From Prolixibacteraceae bacterium (GTDB lineage Bacteria > Bacteroidota > Bacteroidia > Bacteroidales > Prolixibacteraceae), in assembly GCA_003506435.1 (NCBI GenBank), contig DOAQ01000046.1, positions 310,001 through 374,000 of the forward strand: a stretch of 64,000 bases of DNA, written 5' to 3'. This document shows positions 24,400 to 33,154 of the stretch, one piece after another. How positions within the stretch are numbered: position 1 is the first letter of the stretch; every line of letters begins with the position of its first letter. The notes under the pieces were generated by a model. That model was given only the letters and a program-made list of their open reading frames with translations, did no database searches and was not told the DNA's origin. The translations under genes and the position numbers were made by a program.

Positions 24400-24595
24400 A
24401 AATAGGTTTTGGTTATTTGAAGCAATTTATTCATTTTTAAGAAAGAAGAGGCAGGATATGTTTTAAAAAATGAAAATGCACCTGAATCATTACATCAAGT
24501 AGAATAAAAAGAGATTGAAAGCCGATCAAATTAGTAAAAACATAATTGTATTTTCGGTGTTTAAAGAAGAAAATATTTCAAACGAAAGACCGACG

Positions 24596-25828
24596 ATGAA
24601 AAGAAAAAGTTTCACAACCCGTTCGCTGAATGTACCCTACGCTAAAAATGATCCTCACCGCGCACTATCAATGCCCATATACAATTCCGTGGCCTTCGAA
24701 TTTGAAACCGCAGAAGATATTGCGGCGAATTTCAGGGGAGAACTTCCGGCTCATGCTTATTCGCGAAGCGGCAATCCGACGGTCGAATATTTCGAGCACA
24801 AGCTGAAAGCCCTGACCGGCGCGCATCAGGCTTTGGCAGTAGCATCGGGTATGGCGGCCATTTCTGCTACTATAATGGCGGTCAGCAAAGCAGGCGACAA
24901 TATTGTTTCAGGAAAAAACCTATTCGGACACACAACCGCCCTGTTTGCCCAAAGCCTGAATAGTTTCGGGCTGGAAACCCGGTTTGCCGATTTAAATTTT
25001 CCGGAAAAAATTGAAAAACTAATCGACGAAAATACCCGCGCCATCTATTTCGAAACGGTAACCAATCCCCAACTTGAGATTGCCGATATTGAGAAACTTT
25101 CGGCGGTGGCAAAAAAACACGGACTTTTACTGATTGCCGACAGTACAGTCACTCCGCCCGTTTCGTTTCATGCAGCCAGCTTTGGCGTGGATGTGGAACT
25201 GATGTCGACCACTAAATTTATTTCAGGCGGGGCAACCTCGGTTGGCGGCGCTGTTATCGATTACGGCACGTATGACTGGACTTTAAATCCCAATACCCGT
25301 GAATTTTCCGAACGTTTCGGGAAAGATGCATTTATCGCCCGTTTGCGCAAAAATTATTTCCGCAATTTCGGGGCCTGCATGTCGCCACAAATTGCCCAAC
25401 TTCAAATCGCAGGGCTCGATATTCTGGAACTCCGTTTCGAACGATGTTACCAAAACACCATGGTGCTGGGCGAATTTTTACTGAAGCACAAAAAAGTGGC
25501 ACGGGTTGATTACCCGGGATTACCATCGTCGCCGTATTACAGACTGGCCCTGAAACAATTTGAAGGAAAGCCGGGCGCCATCCTGACCTTCGATCTGGAA
25601 AGCCAGGAAGAATGTTTCCGTTTTATGAACCGGCTGAAGATCATCCGCCGGGCAACCAACCTGAACGACAACAAATCGCTGATCATCCATCCGTATTCTA
25701 CAATTTATAATGAGTTTACTGAATTGCAACGGGCTGAAATGGGTATTCGCAACACCATGATGCGACTTTCAGTAGGTATTGAAGGCGCTGACGATTTGAT
25801 GGAAGATATCGAACAGGCGTTATCCTGA
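24596..25828 (+). CDS. PLP-dependent trans-sulfuration enzyme (Cys/Met metabolism)
   Basis: 410 residues from ATG 24596; the frame extends to 24515 but those codons are not family-like. It is a fold-type I Cys/Met-metabolism enzyme: 'AYSRSGNPTVEYFE', 'ALAVASGMAAISATI', PLP lysine K207 in 'LMSTTKFISGG', and C-terminal 'MRLSVGIEGADDLMEDI'. The family includes O-acetylhomoserine sulfhydrylase, cystathionine gamma-synthase and methionine gamma-lyase, which sequence alone does not separate. A sulfhydrylase would make the homocysteine used by the methyltransferase at 8780; that link is inference. Confidence 0.85.
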   Translation: MKRKSFTTRSLNVPYAKNDPHRALSMPIYNSVAFEFETAEDIAANFRGELPAHAYSRSGNPTVEYFEHKLKALTGAHQALAVASGMAAISATIMAVSKAGDNIVSGKNLFGHTTALFAQSLNSFGLETRFADLNFPEKIEKLIDENTRAIYFETVTNPQLEIADIEKLSAVAKKHGLLLIADSTVTPPVSFHAASFGVDVELMSTTKFISGGATSVGGAVIDYGTYDWTLNPNTREFSERFGKDAFIARLRKNYFRNFGACMSPQIAQLQIAGLDILELRFERCYQNTMVLGEFLLKHKKVARVDYPGLPSSPYYRLALKQFEGKPGAILTFDLESQEECFRFMNRLKIIRRATNLNDNKSLIIHPYSTIYNEFTELQRAEMGIRNTMMRLSVGIEGADDLMEDIEQALS

Positions 25829-25939
25829 ACCGAACATCGTAACCATTTCAAAAATAATTTAAACCTGCACCGCAAGTTTTTCCTGTTGCTGGTGTCATAT
25901 TGCTGAAAACTTCATAAATTAAGATTGAATTTCAGCAGA

Positions 25940-26515
25940 ATGGACGACCGGCAATTCATTGAACAAATAAAACAAGGAAACGAAGCTGCCTTCAGGCAAC
26001 TGGTTGAACAACATCAAAAGATCGTTGTCAATACCTGTTTTAGCCTTGTACACAATACCGATGATGCCAATGATCTGGCGCAGGAAGTTTTCATCGAGGC
26101 TTTCAATTCAGCACAAAACTTCAAAGGCGAATCCAAAGTATCAACCTGGTTATACCGGATTGCCGTCAATAAGTCGCTCAATTTCATCCGCGACAACAAA
26201 AAGCGCAAATTCTTTAAAAATATAGAAGATGTTTTTTCTGGACGAAATTATACCAATTCCGAAGCTGGCCTGTCGTCAGAAGAACCGGACCAAAACCTTC
26301 AGGAAAAACAAAAGGCGGCAATTTTGCACAAAGCTATCGATTCGTTACCCAAAAGTCAGCGCATAGCTTTTACATTGAATAAATACGAAGACCTCTCTTA
26401 CAAGGAAATATCCGAAGTGATGAACGTTTCCCTTGCATCGGTCGAATCACTGATTCACCGTGCAAAAAAGAATTTGCAGGAAAAATTATACGACTGCTAC
26501 AAAAAAGATTGTTAA
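25940..26515 (+). CDS. ECF-type RNA polymerase sigma factor
   Basis: About 191 residues from ATG 25940 (a TTG at 25925 is less likely). Region 2 has 'DANDLAQEVFIEAFNSAQNF' and 'STWLYRIAVNKSLNFIRD'; region 4 has 'YKEISEVMNVSLASVESLIH'. It starts an apparent five-gene unit followed by an anti-sigma factor, two envelope-stress-like proteins and a DUF2202 protein, so it probably controls this operon in response to metal or envelope stress. Confidence 0.93.
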   Translation: MDDRQFIEQIKQGNEAAFRQLVEQHQKIVVNTCFSLVHNTDDANDLAQEVFIEAFNSAQNFKGESKVSTWLYRIAVNKSLNFIRDNKKRKFFKNIEDVFSGRNYTNSEAGLSSEEPDQNLQEKQKAAILHKAIDSLPKSQRIAFTLNKYEDLSYKEISEVMNVSLASVESLIHRAKKNLQEKLYDCYKKDC

Positions 26516-26565
26516 CAGCGCAAGTTTTTAAAATGAAAAGTGTCATACCATCAAAATCACAAAAA

Positions 26566-26985
26566 ATGAAACACAGGGACATCCACAACGATTTGATTTT
26601 TTACCTCGAAGGTGAGTTGCCGGAAGAAAGGCAGCAGGAAATCAGAGAGCATTTGGCCGGATGCGGGGAATGTCGTGAGTTCCTTGAAGTCCTTCGGGTT
26701 TCGTTCTCAATTATTGAAAAAGAAAAGAACCAGGAAGTAAACCCCTACTTCTACCAGGCAATAAAGGCAAAAATTGAAAACCGGTCGGTGCCGGAGAAAA
26801 AATTCAGTTTGCAACGAATCCTGCAACCGTCATTATTTACGGTATTGCTGATTGCCGGGATTGGGTTCGGAGTGTTGATAGGCTCGAAAGTAACAGAGAA
26901 TAAGCCGGTAGAAACTACGGCTAATGAAATGTTCTACTTCAACGAAATAGGCAGCGAACCCATTGAAAGTTACTTTTTAAACTAA
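26566..26985 (+). CDS. Zinc-finger anti-sigma factor (zf-HC2 type)
   Basis: About 139 residues from ATG 26566, which gives the usual zf-HC2 N-terminus; ATG 26533 is an alternative start. The motif H29-x3-C33-x2-C36 in 'HLAGCGECREF' binds zinc and holds the sigma factor. One transmembrane helix lies at about 85-108 ('LFTVLLIAGIGFGVLIG'), with a short periplasmic tail. Position directly after the sigma gene fits its role as that factor's membrane-bound inhibitor. Confidence 0.85.
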   Translation: MKHRDIHNDLIFYLEGELPEERQQEIREHLAGCGECREFLEVLRVSFSIIEKEKNQEVNPYFYQAIKAKIENRSVPEKKFSLQRILQPSLFTVLLIAGIGFGVLIGSKVTENKPVETTANEMFYFNEIGSEPIESYFLN

Positions 26986-26990
26986 AAATC

Positions 26991-27518
26991 ATGGAAAAGC
27001 GCACAAAAATATACATCTGGCTGATCATCGTTTTACTGGTGACCAACCTGGCAACCATCGCTTCGGTGCTGTATCATATTTATGCCGAAAAAGCTGTAAC
27101 ACCGGTACAAAAATCCGAAATGCCCAGCGAACAGCGTACCCGCTTTTTGGTCGATCAGTTAAATCTGGACATGCAACAGGCCGACCAGTTCAGGGAAATG
27201 AACCGGACTTTTAACCGGACTGCCAATCCGATAACCCGTAACCTTGAAAATTTAAGGCTGCAAATACTGGAAGAGATGGCACAGGCAAACCCGGATACGG
27301 CAAAACTGAAAACAATTGCCCGCGAAATCGGCGATTTACATACAGAACTAAAAAATGCAACCGTTGAATTCTATATCCGGATGAAAACGATATGCAGCGA
27401 AGAACAACAAACGAAATTGTATCAAATCTTTCACTCGATGCTGAATCAGGAAGAAGACGTCAAATTACCACGTGGCAGGCATCAGGGCGGAAGAGGAAGA
27501 AACATAAATAACCATTAA
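26991..27518 (+). CDS. Membrane-anchored periplasmic metal-sensor-like (Spy/CnrR-like) protein
   Basis: 175 residues with an uncleaved N-terminal membrane helix (about 8-30) and an all-helical periplasmic domain ('RTRFLVDQLNLDMQQADQFR', 'LKTIAREIGDLHTELKNATV') like the heavy-metal resistance/CnrR and Spy/CpxP group. The tail is rich in Arg, Gly and His ('PRGRHQGGRGRNINNH'). It lies 5 bp after the anti-sigma gene. By analogy it may sense metals or unfolded envelope proteins and pass the signal to the anti-sigma factor; no metal ligand can be assigned from sequence. Confidence 0.78.
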   Translation: MEKRTKIYIWLIIVLLVTNLATIASVLYHIYAEKAVTPVQKSEMPSEQRTRFLVDQLNLDMQQADQFREMNRTFNRTANPITRNLENLRLQILEEMAQANPDTAKLKTIAREIGDLHTELKNATVEFYIRMKTICSEEQQTKLYQIFHSMLNQEEDVKLPRGRHQGGRGRNINNH

Positions 27519-27529
27519 ATTTTTAAAAG

Positions 27530-27982
27530 ATGAAACGATTAGTAATAATTATGGCAGGGGTATTCGTGATCGGAACCGCTGCAATGGCACAGAACCGGAC
27601 AGGACAATGTGCAACGAAACTAAATGGTTTGACGTCACAGCAAACCGAACAGGTCAATCAGTTGGTCAGTCAGCACCAGCAAGTGATGGATGGCTTACGG
27701 ACCGAGCGCAGATCGACTGCTGATTTTGCAGCGAAAGACAACGTTCGCAGCAAAATGCTTTCACAGAAGGAAACCTACCGCAAACAGATGAAAGAAATCC
27801 TTACTCCTGACCAGTGGGCTCAATATGAAAAACTGTACCAATCTGGTTATGGAAGCGGACAAGGCCGCTATGCTGCGAACAACCGCGGAGGCGGACAAGG
27901 TAAAGGAAACGGACAAGGCTGTAACAGAGGCCGTGGCAACGGAAACCGTTCAGCAGGCAGGTGCATGCGTACCAGCCTGTAA
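27530..27982 (+). CDS. Exported helical Spy-like protein with Gly/Asn/Arg-rich tail
   Basis: 150 residues: signal peptide (about 1-20, ending 'AMAQ'), a helical region with 'LTSQQTEQVNQLVSQHQQVM' and 'YRKQMKEILTPDQWAQYEKL' resembling periplasmic LTxxQ/Spy-type chaperones, then a low-complexity tail of Gly, Asn, Gln and Arg (about 110-143). The tail resembles those of the two neighbouring gene products. It lies 11 bp after the previous gene and is part of the sigma-factor operon. Function is probably envelope stress; the tail's role is unknown. Confidence 0.72.
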   Translation: MKRLVIIMAGVFVIGTAAMAQNRTGQCATKLNGLTSQQTEQVNQLVSQHQQVMDGLRTERRSTADFAAKDNVRSKMLSQKETYRKQMKEILTPDQWAQYEKLYQSGYGSGQGRYAANNRGGGQGKGNGQGCNRGRGNGNRSAGRCMRTSL

Positions 27983-28060
27983 TACTTCAAATGTTGATGT
28001 TTCCACACGTCGACAACAAAATTACAATTCAAAAAAACTTTAATTAAGGAGAACTGAATT

Positions 28061-28861
28061 ATGAAACGTTCAATCTTTTTTGCTGCTGCATTTGCAGTGG
28101 CCCTGGTATCGTGCAACCAGTTTGAAAACGCACTGCCGGCAACGGAAAACGTACAATTCGCTGATATGTCGGCTAATTTAGACATGAATATTTTGGCAGA
28201 CAATTTCACAACCACCGTGGATGATCTTTCGGATGCGGAGATCGAAGGTTTGCTAAAAATGAGAGAAGAAGAAAAAATGGCCCGCGAAGTATATCTTAAA
28301 TTTTATGAGTTGTGGGGAAGCAATGTCTTTCAGAATATTGCAAAAAGCGAAGCTTCGCATACCAGCGCAGTATTGACCTTGCTGAATTACTTCGGATTGA
28401 AAGATCCTGCAAGCGCTGAAACAGGGGTATTTACTGATCCATCAACACAGGATTTGTACAACAAATTGGTGGCTGCCGGTTCCGAATCGATGCTGAAAGC
28501 TTTTGAAACAGGCGCTTTTATTGAAGAATACGACATTGCTGACTTACAGAATCTGCTGGATAATACAACCAATGCCGATATTCAACTGGTTTATGGCAAT
28601 TTACTGAAAGGATCGGAAAATCATCTGCGTGCATTCGTAAAACAGATTGGTGTGAATGGCACTACCTATTCCCCATCATTGCTTTCTGAAGATTATTACG
28701 TGGAAATCATGGAGGCACAAGCGGCGAATGGCCGGGGAAACTCTGGTTTAGGTAATAATAATTCAAACACGTGCACTTCTTCGGGAGTACCAAATAACAC
28801 CGGCTCTGGTAATGGGGGTTCTGGTAATGGAAACAGAGGAAACGGCAACGGGCGGAAATAA
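28061..28861 (+). CDS. DUF2202 family lipoprotein (ferritin-like fold)
   Basis: 266 residues with lipobox 'ALVSC' (Cys18) and a helical DUF2202 domain (about 55-215). Potential metal-binding residues lie in 'MREEEKMAREVYLKFYELWG', 'SEASHTSAVLTL' and 'GSENHLRAFV', the E-x-x-E/E-x-x-H pattern of ferritin-like bundles. The tail (about 225-266) is Gly/Asn/Ser-rich. The start has a strong Shine-Dalgarno (AAGGAG, 28046-28051), unusual for Bacteroidota, suggesting high expression. It is last in the sigma-factor operon and may bind or store a metal at the envelope; that role is inferred. Confidence 0.82.
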   Translation: MKRSIFFAAAFAVALVSCNQFENALPATENVQFADMSANLDMNILADNFTTTVDDLSDAEIEGLLKMREEEKMAREVYLKFYELWGSNVFQNIAKSEASHTSAVLTLLNYFGLKDPASAETGVFTDPSTQDLYNKLVAAGSESMLKAFETGAFIEEYDIADLQNLLDNTTNADIQLVYGNLLKGSENHLRAFVKQIGVNGTTYSPSLLSEDYYVEIMEAQAANGRGNSGLGNNNSNTCTSSGVPNNTGSGNGGSGNGNRGNGNGRK

Positions 28862-28900
28862 CAGAACGAAATAACAAGAAGGCAGACTTTTGTTTGCTAT

Positions 28901-28939
28901 AAAAATGAGGGTTTCACATCGGATGAAACCCTCATTTTT
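28901..28939 (+). terminator. Intrinsic terminator after the DUF2202 gene
   Basis: AATGAGGGTTTCA and TGAAACCCTCATT form a long perfect stem flanked by A- and T-runs. It can serve the sigma-factor operon and the convergent DJ-1 gene. Confidence 0.88.
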
Positions 28940-28949
28940 ATTTTCAGTC

Positions 28950-29498
28950 TCAATGTACCAGCATATCATTTGCAAGCTGATCGGCTTTTTCTTTTGATTC
29001 CAGCCGTTCAACAATGGTCAACGCAAATTGCAAAGCAGCGCCAATTCCCCTGCCAGTGATAATATTACCCGAAATAGCCACAGGATCATATTTGACGTTT
29101 GCTCCGGTCAGGTAGCTTTCGAATCCCGGGTAGCATACAGCATCTTTGTTTTTCAGCAGGCCCATATTCCCGAAAACCAAAGGGGCAGCGCAAATCGCAG
29201 CCAACGGCTTTCCCTGCTGATGAAATGTTGCTATTTGTTTCTTTAAACCTTCATGACTATTCAGGTTTTTGGCTCCGGGCATTCCTCCGGGCAAAACAAT
29301 CATATCGAATGCAGTGTAGTCTGTTTCGTCAAAAAGCTGATCGGCCAATACGGTTATCCTGTGCGCACCGGTAACATTTTGCTTACCCGAGACAGAAATG
29401 GTTGTAACATCAAATTCCGCTCTCCGCAGGACATCAATAATGGTAATGGCTTCAATTTCTTCAAAACCTTCTGCTAAATGAATGGCAATACGTTTCAT
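28950..29498 (-). CDS. DJ-1/PfpI family protein
   Basis: 182 residues in the DJ-1/YajL branch. The nucleophile elbow cysteine is C103 in 'LAAICAAPLVFG', the partner glutamate lies in 'AEGFEEIEAI', and 'VLPGGMPGA' is conserved. Members are described as glyoxalase or deglycase-like and as redox-protective; the precise role of bacterial YajL-like proteins remains debated. It is a single gene between two terminator-like hairpins. Confidence 0.92.
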   Translation of the reverse strand: MKRIAIHLAEGFEEIEAITIIDVLRRAEFDVTTISVSGKQNVTGAHRITVLADQLFDETDYTAFDMIVLPGGMPGAKNLNSHEGLKKQIATFHQQGKPLAAICAAPLVFGNMGLLKNKDAVCYPGFESYLTGANVKYDPVAISGNIITGRGIGAALQFALTIVERLESKEKADQLANDMLVH

Positions 29499-29540
29499 AA
29501 TCGTGTGTTTTTTGTATAAAAATACAGATTATTACACAAA

Positions 29541-29573
29541 AAAAAATGACCTGTCAAACGACAAGTCATTTTT
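29541..29573. terminator. Hairpin after the ECF sigma gene
   Basis: AAAAATGAC and GTCATTTTT with inner TGTC/GACA form a stem-loop between the sigma gene stop at 29607 and the start of the DJ-1 gene, both on the minus strand. It is a good terminator for the sigma gene. Confidence 0.75.
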
Positions 29574-29606
29574 ATACCCGATATAGTCAACTATTCTACC
29601 AATAAA

Positions 29607-30113
29607 CTAGTTTGCAAATTCCTTTAATGCTTTTTCAAGTTTCTTCCGTGTAAAGAAAATCCTGCTTTTAACAGTACCGAGCGGAAGTTCAAGATGTTCA
29701 GCTATTTCCTTGTATTTATAACCATCAAGGAACATCGTGAAAGGAACACGATATTCATCTTCCAACTCATTAATGCTTTTCGAAATTTCTTTTGAACTGT
29801 AAAACGATTCCGGAGACGGATAAATTTTGTCTTTCGAAAATTTCAAATGAAATTCATTGTTTGCACCGTCAAATGTGTTTTTAGCTTTCACGTTCCTGCG
29901 ATAATTGTTTATAAAAGTGTTTTTCATGATCGTGTAAATCCACGCTTTAAAATTGGTGTTTTGTGCGAATTTATCACGATACGTGAGTGCTTTGAGGAAT
30001 GTCTCCTGAAGGAGGTCTTGTGCTTTTTCCTGATCCGAAGTCAGGCTGAGGGCGTAAAATAACAACTTGTCCTGTAGCCCTAATAATGCGTTGTTGAACT
30101 GAAGTTGTGTCAT
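29607..30113 (-). CDS. ECF-type RNA polymerase sigma factor
   Basis: 168 residues: region 2 with 'KAQDLLQETFLKALTYRDKF' and 'NFKAWIYTIMKNTFINNYRR', region 4 with 'YKYKEIAEHLELPLGTVKSR'. No anti-sigma gene is adjacent. Its strong similarity in form to the general ECF regulators of Bacteroidota that act without an adjacent anti-sigma gene suggests an orphan regulator with targets elsewhere. Confidence 0.92.
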   Translation of the reverse strand: MTQLQFNNALLGLQDKLLFYALSLTSDQEKAQDLLQETFLKALTYRDKFAQNTNFKAWIYTIMKNTFINNYRRNVKAKNTFDGANNEFHLKFSKDKIYPSPESFYSSKEISKSINELEDEYRVPFTMFLDGYKYKEIAEHLELPLGTVKSRIFFTRKKLEKALKEFAN

Positions 30114-30549
30114 GGCGTCATGTTTTATATTAGTTATTGTGTCCCCAAATGTAGCTATTCATAAGAGTAAAAAAAAGATTTTAACATCTTTTATTATTCG
30201 ATTTTTTTTATTGCTGATAAAGATTATTTATATGAATATTCTTACCCAAACGAATAATAACTTTACGAGCATTTGAATAAGTTTGTTTTCTATTAATAAC
30301 ATGTTATTAAACAATCATTTAAGTTCATACAAAACCAAAAATGATTACTATTTTTTTGTATATTATAAAGACAAAGTTACCTCTTTGTCAGAACCGGGGA
30401 CTTACACAACTCTGTCAAAAAGTTATATAATTCACACATTTCCGGTCAATTTTGTTTGACCACAATCCAATAGAAGAATTTTTTCGACCTTGCCCAAATC
30501 TGAATAATTACTACTTTAGCCGCCTCAAATTTCTTACTAATTATTTATA
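30114..30549. other. Divergent intergenic region upstream of sigma and BtuB-like genes
   Basis: These 436 AT-rich bp carry a minus-strand -7 candidate TACATTTG (30146-30153) for the sigma gene and a small inverted repeat GGTCAA/TTGACC (30444-30449 and 30456-30461), possibly an operator for the receptor. I looked for a cobalamin riboswitch before the receptor and found no B12-box-like sequence. Confidence 0.5.
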
Positions 30550-32604
30550 GTGAAAAAAGTTATCACATCCATTAGCCGGGCTGAATTATTTACATTCAAA
30601 CGTTGGGGACGAAAAGCTTATTCATTGTTTAGTGCTATGAAAAGGCCGGTACGCATTGGCGTACTTCTGGCTGTTTATACAACCGTAGCCGAACCTGAAC
30701 TAGTTTTTGCCCAAACCGACAGTTCGAAGGTAAGTATGGAATTTGACCTTGATGAAATTGAGGTCAGCACCCAAAGAGCGCCTGTTACGTTCTCGCAGGT
30801 GGCACGGATTATTTCCGTAATCGAGAGAGACGAAATTGAGGCTGCCCCCGTGCAGAGTATCCAGGAACTTCTGGAGTATGCCCTTAGTGTTGATGTCAGG
30901 CAAAGAGGCGTACACGGAGTTCAGGCCGATATTTCGGTCCGCGGCGGTTCGTTCGACCAGACTTTAATTCTTCTCAATGGCATCAATCTTTCCGATCCCC
31001 AAACAGGTCACCACAATTTCAATCTTCCGGTAAGTCTAAAAAACATTTCCCGCATCGAGATTCTCGAAGGGCCGGCTGCACGTGTGTACGGACCAAATGC
31101 CTTTTCCGGGGCCGTTAATATTATTACCGGCGAAGACGAAGGAAAATCACTAAAAGCTGGCGCACTCGCAGGACAGCACAATCTGCTGGACTGGAATGTA
31201 GCCGGAAATTTGCAAACAGGTAAACTGAACCAGTTTGTGGCAGTAAACTCTATTTCTTCGGACGGTTACACTGATAATACCGATTTCGAAAGCCGGAATG
31301 TGTTTTATCAGGGACAATTAAAAACCGAACCGGGAAAACTGGATGTACAGCTTGGCTATACTGAAAAAGGTTTCGGGGCAAACAGTTTTTACACGCCGAA
31401 ATATCCCAACCAGTACGAGGCAACAAAAACTACTTTTGCATCGGTAAAAATGGAAACCGGCAAGCAGTTACATTTTACGCCAGCGCTATATTGGCGCCGC
31501 CATCAGGACCGTTTCGAATTGTTTCGCGACAACCCGGCCAGTTGGTATACTACACACAATTACCACTTAACCGATGTATTCGGAAGTAACCTGAATGCCT
31601 GGTTTAGTTCAAAATTTGGGAAAACAGCTTTGGGTGCAGAGTTTCGTTCTGAAAATATTTGGAGTAATGTACTCGGTGAAGCCATTTCTGATCCCATTGA
31701 AGTTCCCGGCGAAGAAGGACATTTCTTTACTAAATCGCATTCACGCACACACCTCTCCTACTTTGTTGAGCATTCGGTGTACTTGCAGAAATTCAGTATT
31801 TCGGCGGGTGCCATGGCCAACTGGATTTCCGATCTGGATTTCGACTGGAACATCTATCCCGGAATTGATATGGCTTACCAAATAAACGACCGGTTCAAAA
31901 TATATTCATCATACAATACCTCGATGCGGATGCCGACTTTTACCGACCTGTATTACAGCGGCCCCACAAATATTGGGAACCCCAACCTGAAGCCCGAAAA
32001 ATCATCAGAAATCGAAGGCGGAATAAAATTCAATTCGCCTGCTGTACATGGACATATTGATGCCTTTTACCGAAATGGAAAAGATATTATCGATTGGGTA
32101 CGCACCAGCGAAGAATTACTTTGGGAAACACAAAACCTGACCGAGATCCATTCAACAGGTATTGAAACCCAGGTGCAGGTTCTTCCCGAAAAATTGTTTC
32201 TGCATCCTTTATTTCTGAAAAAACTTAGTGTAAATTATTCCTACATCAAACTCGACAAAGGAGAAAATAATTTCTATTCAAATTATATACTCGATAACCT
32301 GAAACACAAATTTGATGTAACGCTCTATAATTCAATATGGAAGCAATTTTCAGCCAGTTGGCAGGTAAGTTGGCAGGATCGAAACGGAACGTATACAAAA
32401 TTCGAGAACGGCAACTATACTGAAGAAGTCGGATACAATCCATTTTGGCTGGTAAACCTGAAATTGCTCTGGAAAAATGAGAACATGGAAATTTATTCAA
32501 CGGTTGCCAATCTTTTCGATACAAAGTACAACGATATTGGTAATATCAGACAACCCGGGCGTTGGATCAGTTTTGGGGTGAATTATCAGTTACATTTTAA
32601 ATAA
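30550..32604 (+). CDS. TonB-dependent receptor, BtuB-like
   Basis: 684 residues starting at GTG 30550. A conserved basic N-terminal extension ('FKRWGRKAYSLF') precedes the signal hydrophobic stretch (about 36-54, cleavage near 'VFAQ'); such extensions occur in BtuB-like receptors of Bacteroidales. The plug has 'DISVRGGSFDQTLILLNGIN' and 'ILEGPAARVYGPNAFSGAVN', and the barrel includes the lipid-facing 'SMRMPTFTDLYY' and 'NPNLKPEKS' segments. Similarity to BtuB suggests cobalamin or a siderophore-like ligand, but no riboswitch is present and the ligand is unproven. Confidence 0.88.
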   Translation: MKKVITSISRAELFTFKRWGRKAYSLFSAMKRPVRIGVLLAVYTTVAEPELVFAQTDSSKVSMEFDLDEIEVSTQRAPVTFSQVARIISVIERDEIEAAPVQSIQELLEYALSVDVRQRGVHGVQADISVRGGSFDQTLILLNGINLSDPQTGHHNFNLPVSLKNISRIEILEGPAARVYGPNAFSGAVNIITGEDEGKSLKAGALAGQHNLLDWNVAGNLQTGKLNQFVAVNSISSDGYTDNTDFESRNVFYQGQLKTEPGKLDVQLGYTEKGFGANSFYTPKYPNQYEATKTTFASVKMETGKQLHFTPALYWRRHQDRFELFRDNPASWYTTHNYHLTDVFGSNLNAWFSSKFGKTALGAEFRSENIWSNVLGEAISDPIEVPGEEGHFFTKSHSRTHLSYFVEHSVYLQKFSISAGAMANWISDLDFDWNIYPGIDMAYQINDRFKIYSSYNTSMRMPTFTDLYYSGPTNIGNPNLKPEKSSEIEGGIKFNSPAVHGHIDAFYRNGKDIIDWVRTSEELLWETQNLTEIHSTGIETQVQVLPEKLFLHPLFLKKLSVNYSYIKLDKGENNFYSNYILDNLKHKFDVTLYNSIWKQFSASWQVSWQDRNGTYTKFENGNYTEEVGYNPFWLVNLKLLWKNENMEIYSTVANLFDTKYNDIGNIRQPGRWISFGVNYQLHFK

Positions 32605-32608
32605 GCCG

Positions 32609-32637
32609 AAAGCCTTTGGGAAACCAGAGGCTTTTTT
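32609..32637 (+). terminator. Intrinsic terminator after the BtuB-like receptor
   Basis: AAGCCTTTGG pairs with CCAGAGGCTT (one mismatch) and is followed by TTTTT, just after the receptor's stop. Confidence 0.8.
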
Positions 32638-32695
32638 AATATTTTTTTTATTTCAGGAAAGTAATATCTTCGCAGTCGGTTAAAAAAACGACAAA

Positions 32696-33136
32696 ATGTT
32701 AAAAGGAATAGTAGCAATTAGCGGACAACCCGGCTTATTTAAAGTTATTTCAGAAGCAAAAAACAGTGTTATTGTTGAATCACTGTTGACCGGAAAAAGA
32801 ATGCCGGCTTATTCAACCTCAAAAATCAGCTCACTGGGAGATATAGCGGTTTTTACACAGACCGAAGAAATCAGTTTGAAAAAAGTATTTAAAAATATTG
32901 CCCAACTGGTTGAAGATGGGAAATCATTTGATCCGAAAGCTTCCGGCGACGAGTTGAAAGCATATTTTGAAGATATTCTGCCTGAGTACGATCGCGACAG
33001 AGTTTACACTTCGGATATGAAAAAAATGATTTCGTGGTTTATCCTTCTGAAAGAAAAAGATTTGCTCGATTTATCGGAAGAAGAAGAAGAAGAAGAAGAA
33101 GAAGAATCGGCTACTGAAAAGGACGAAGAAAAATAG
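32696..33136 (+). CDS. DUF5606 family protein
   Basis: 146 residues: 'MLKGIVAISGQPGLFKVISE' at the N-terminus, 'AYSTSKISSLGDIAVFT' and a helical half, the full DUF5606 pattern. The C-terminus is a run of glutamates encoded by about ten GAA/GAG-type repeats (33077-33106). The family is restricted to Bacteroidota, is probably cytosolic and has no assigned function. It is a single gene, convergent with a large TonB receptor 18 bp away. Confidence 0.88.
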   Translation: MLKGIVAISGQPGLFKVISEAKNSVIVESLLTGKRMPAYSTSKISSLGDIAVFTQTEEISLKKVFKNIAQLVEDGKSFDPKASGDELKAYFEDILPEYDRDRVYTSDMKKMISWFILLKEKDLLDLSEEEEEEEEEESATEKDEEK

Positions 33137-33154
33137 TGAAAAACAGGTCATATC

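Noticed and set aside
30114..30549. Cobalamin riboswitch before the BtuB-like receptor or the corrinoid genes
   Set aside because: No B12-box-like sequence or long conserved leader was found here, nor in the gaps before 6283, 7095 or 15220.
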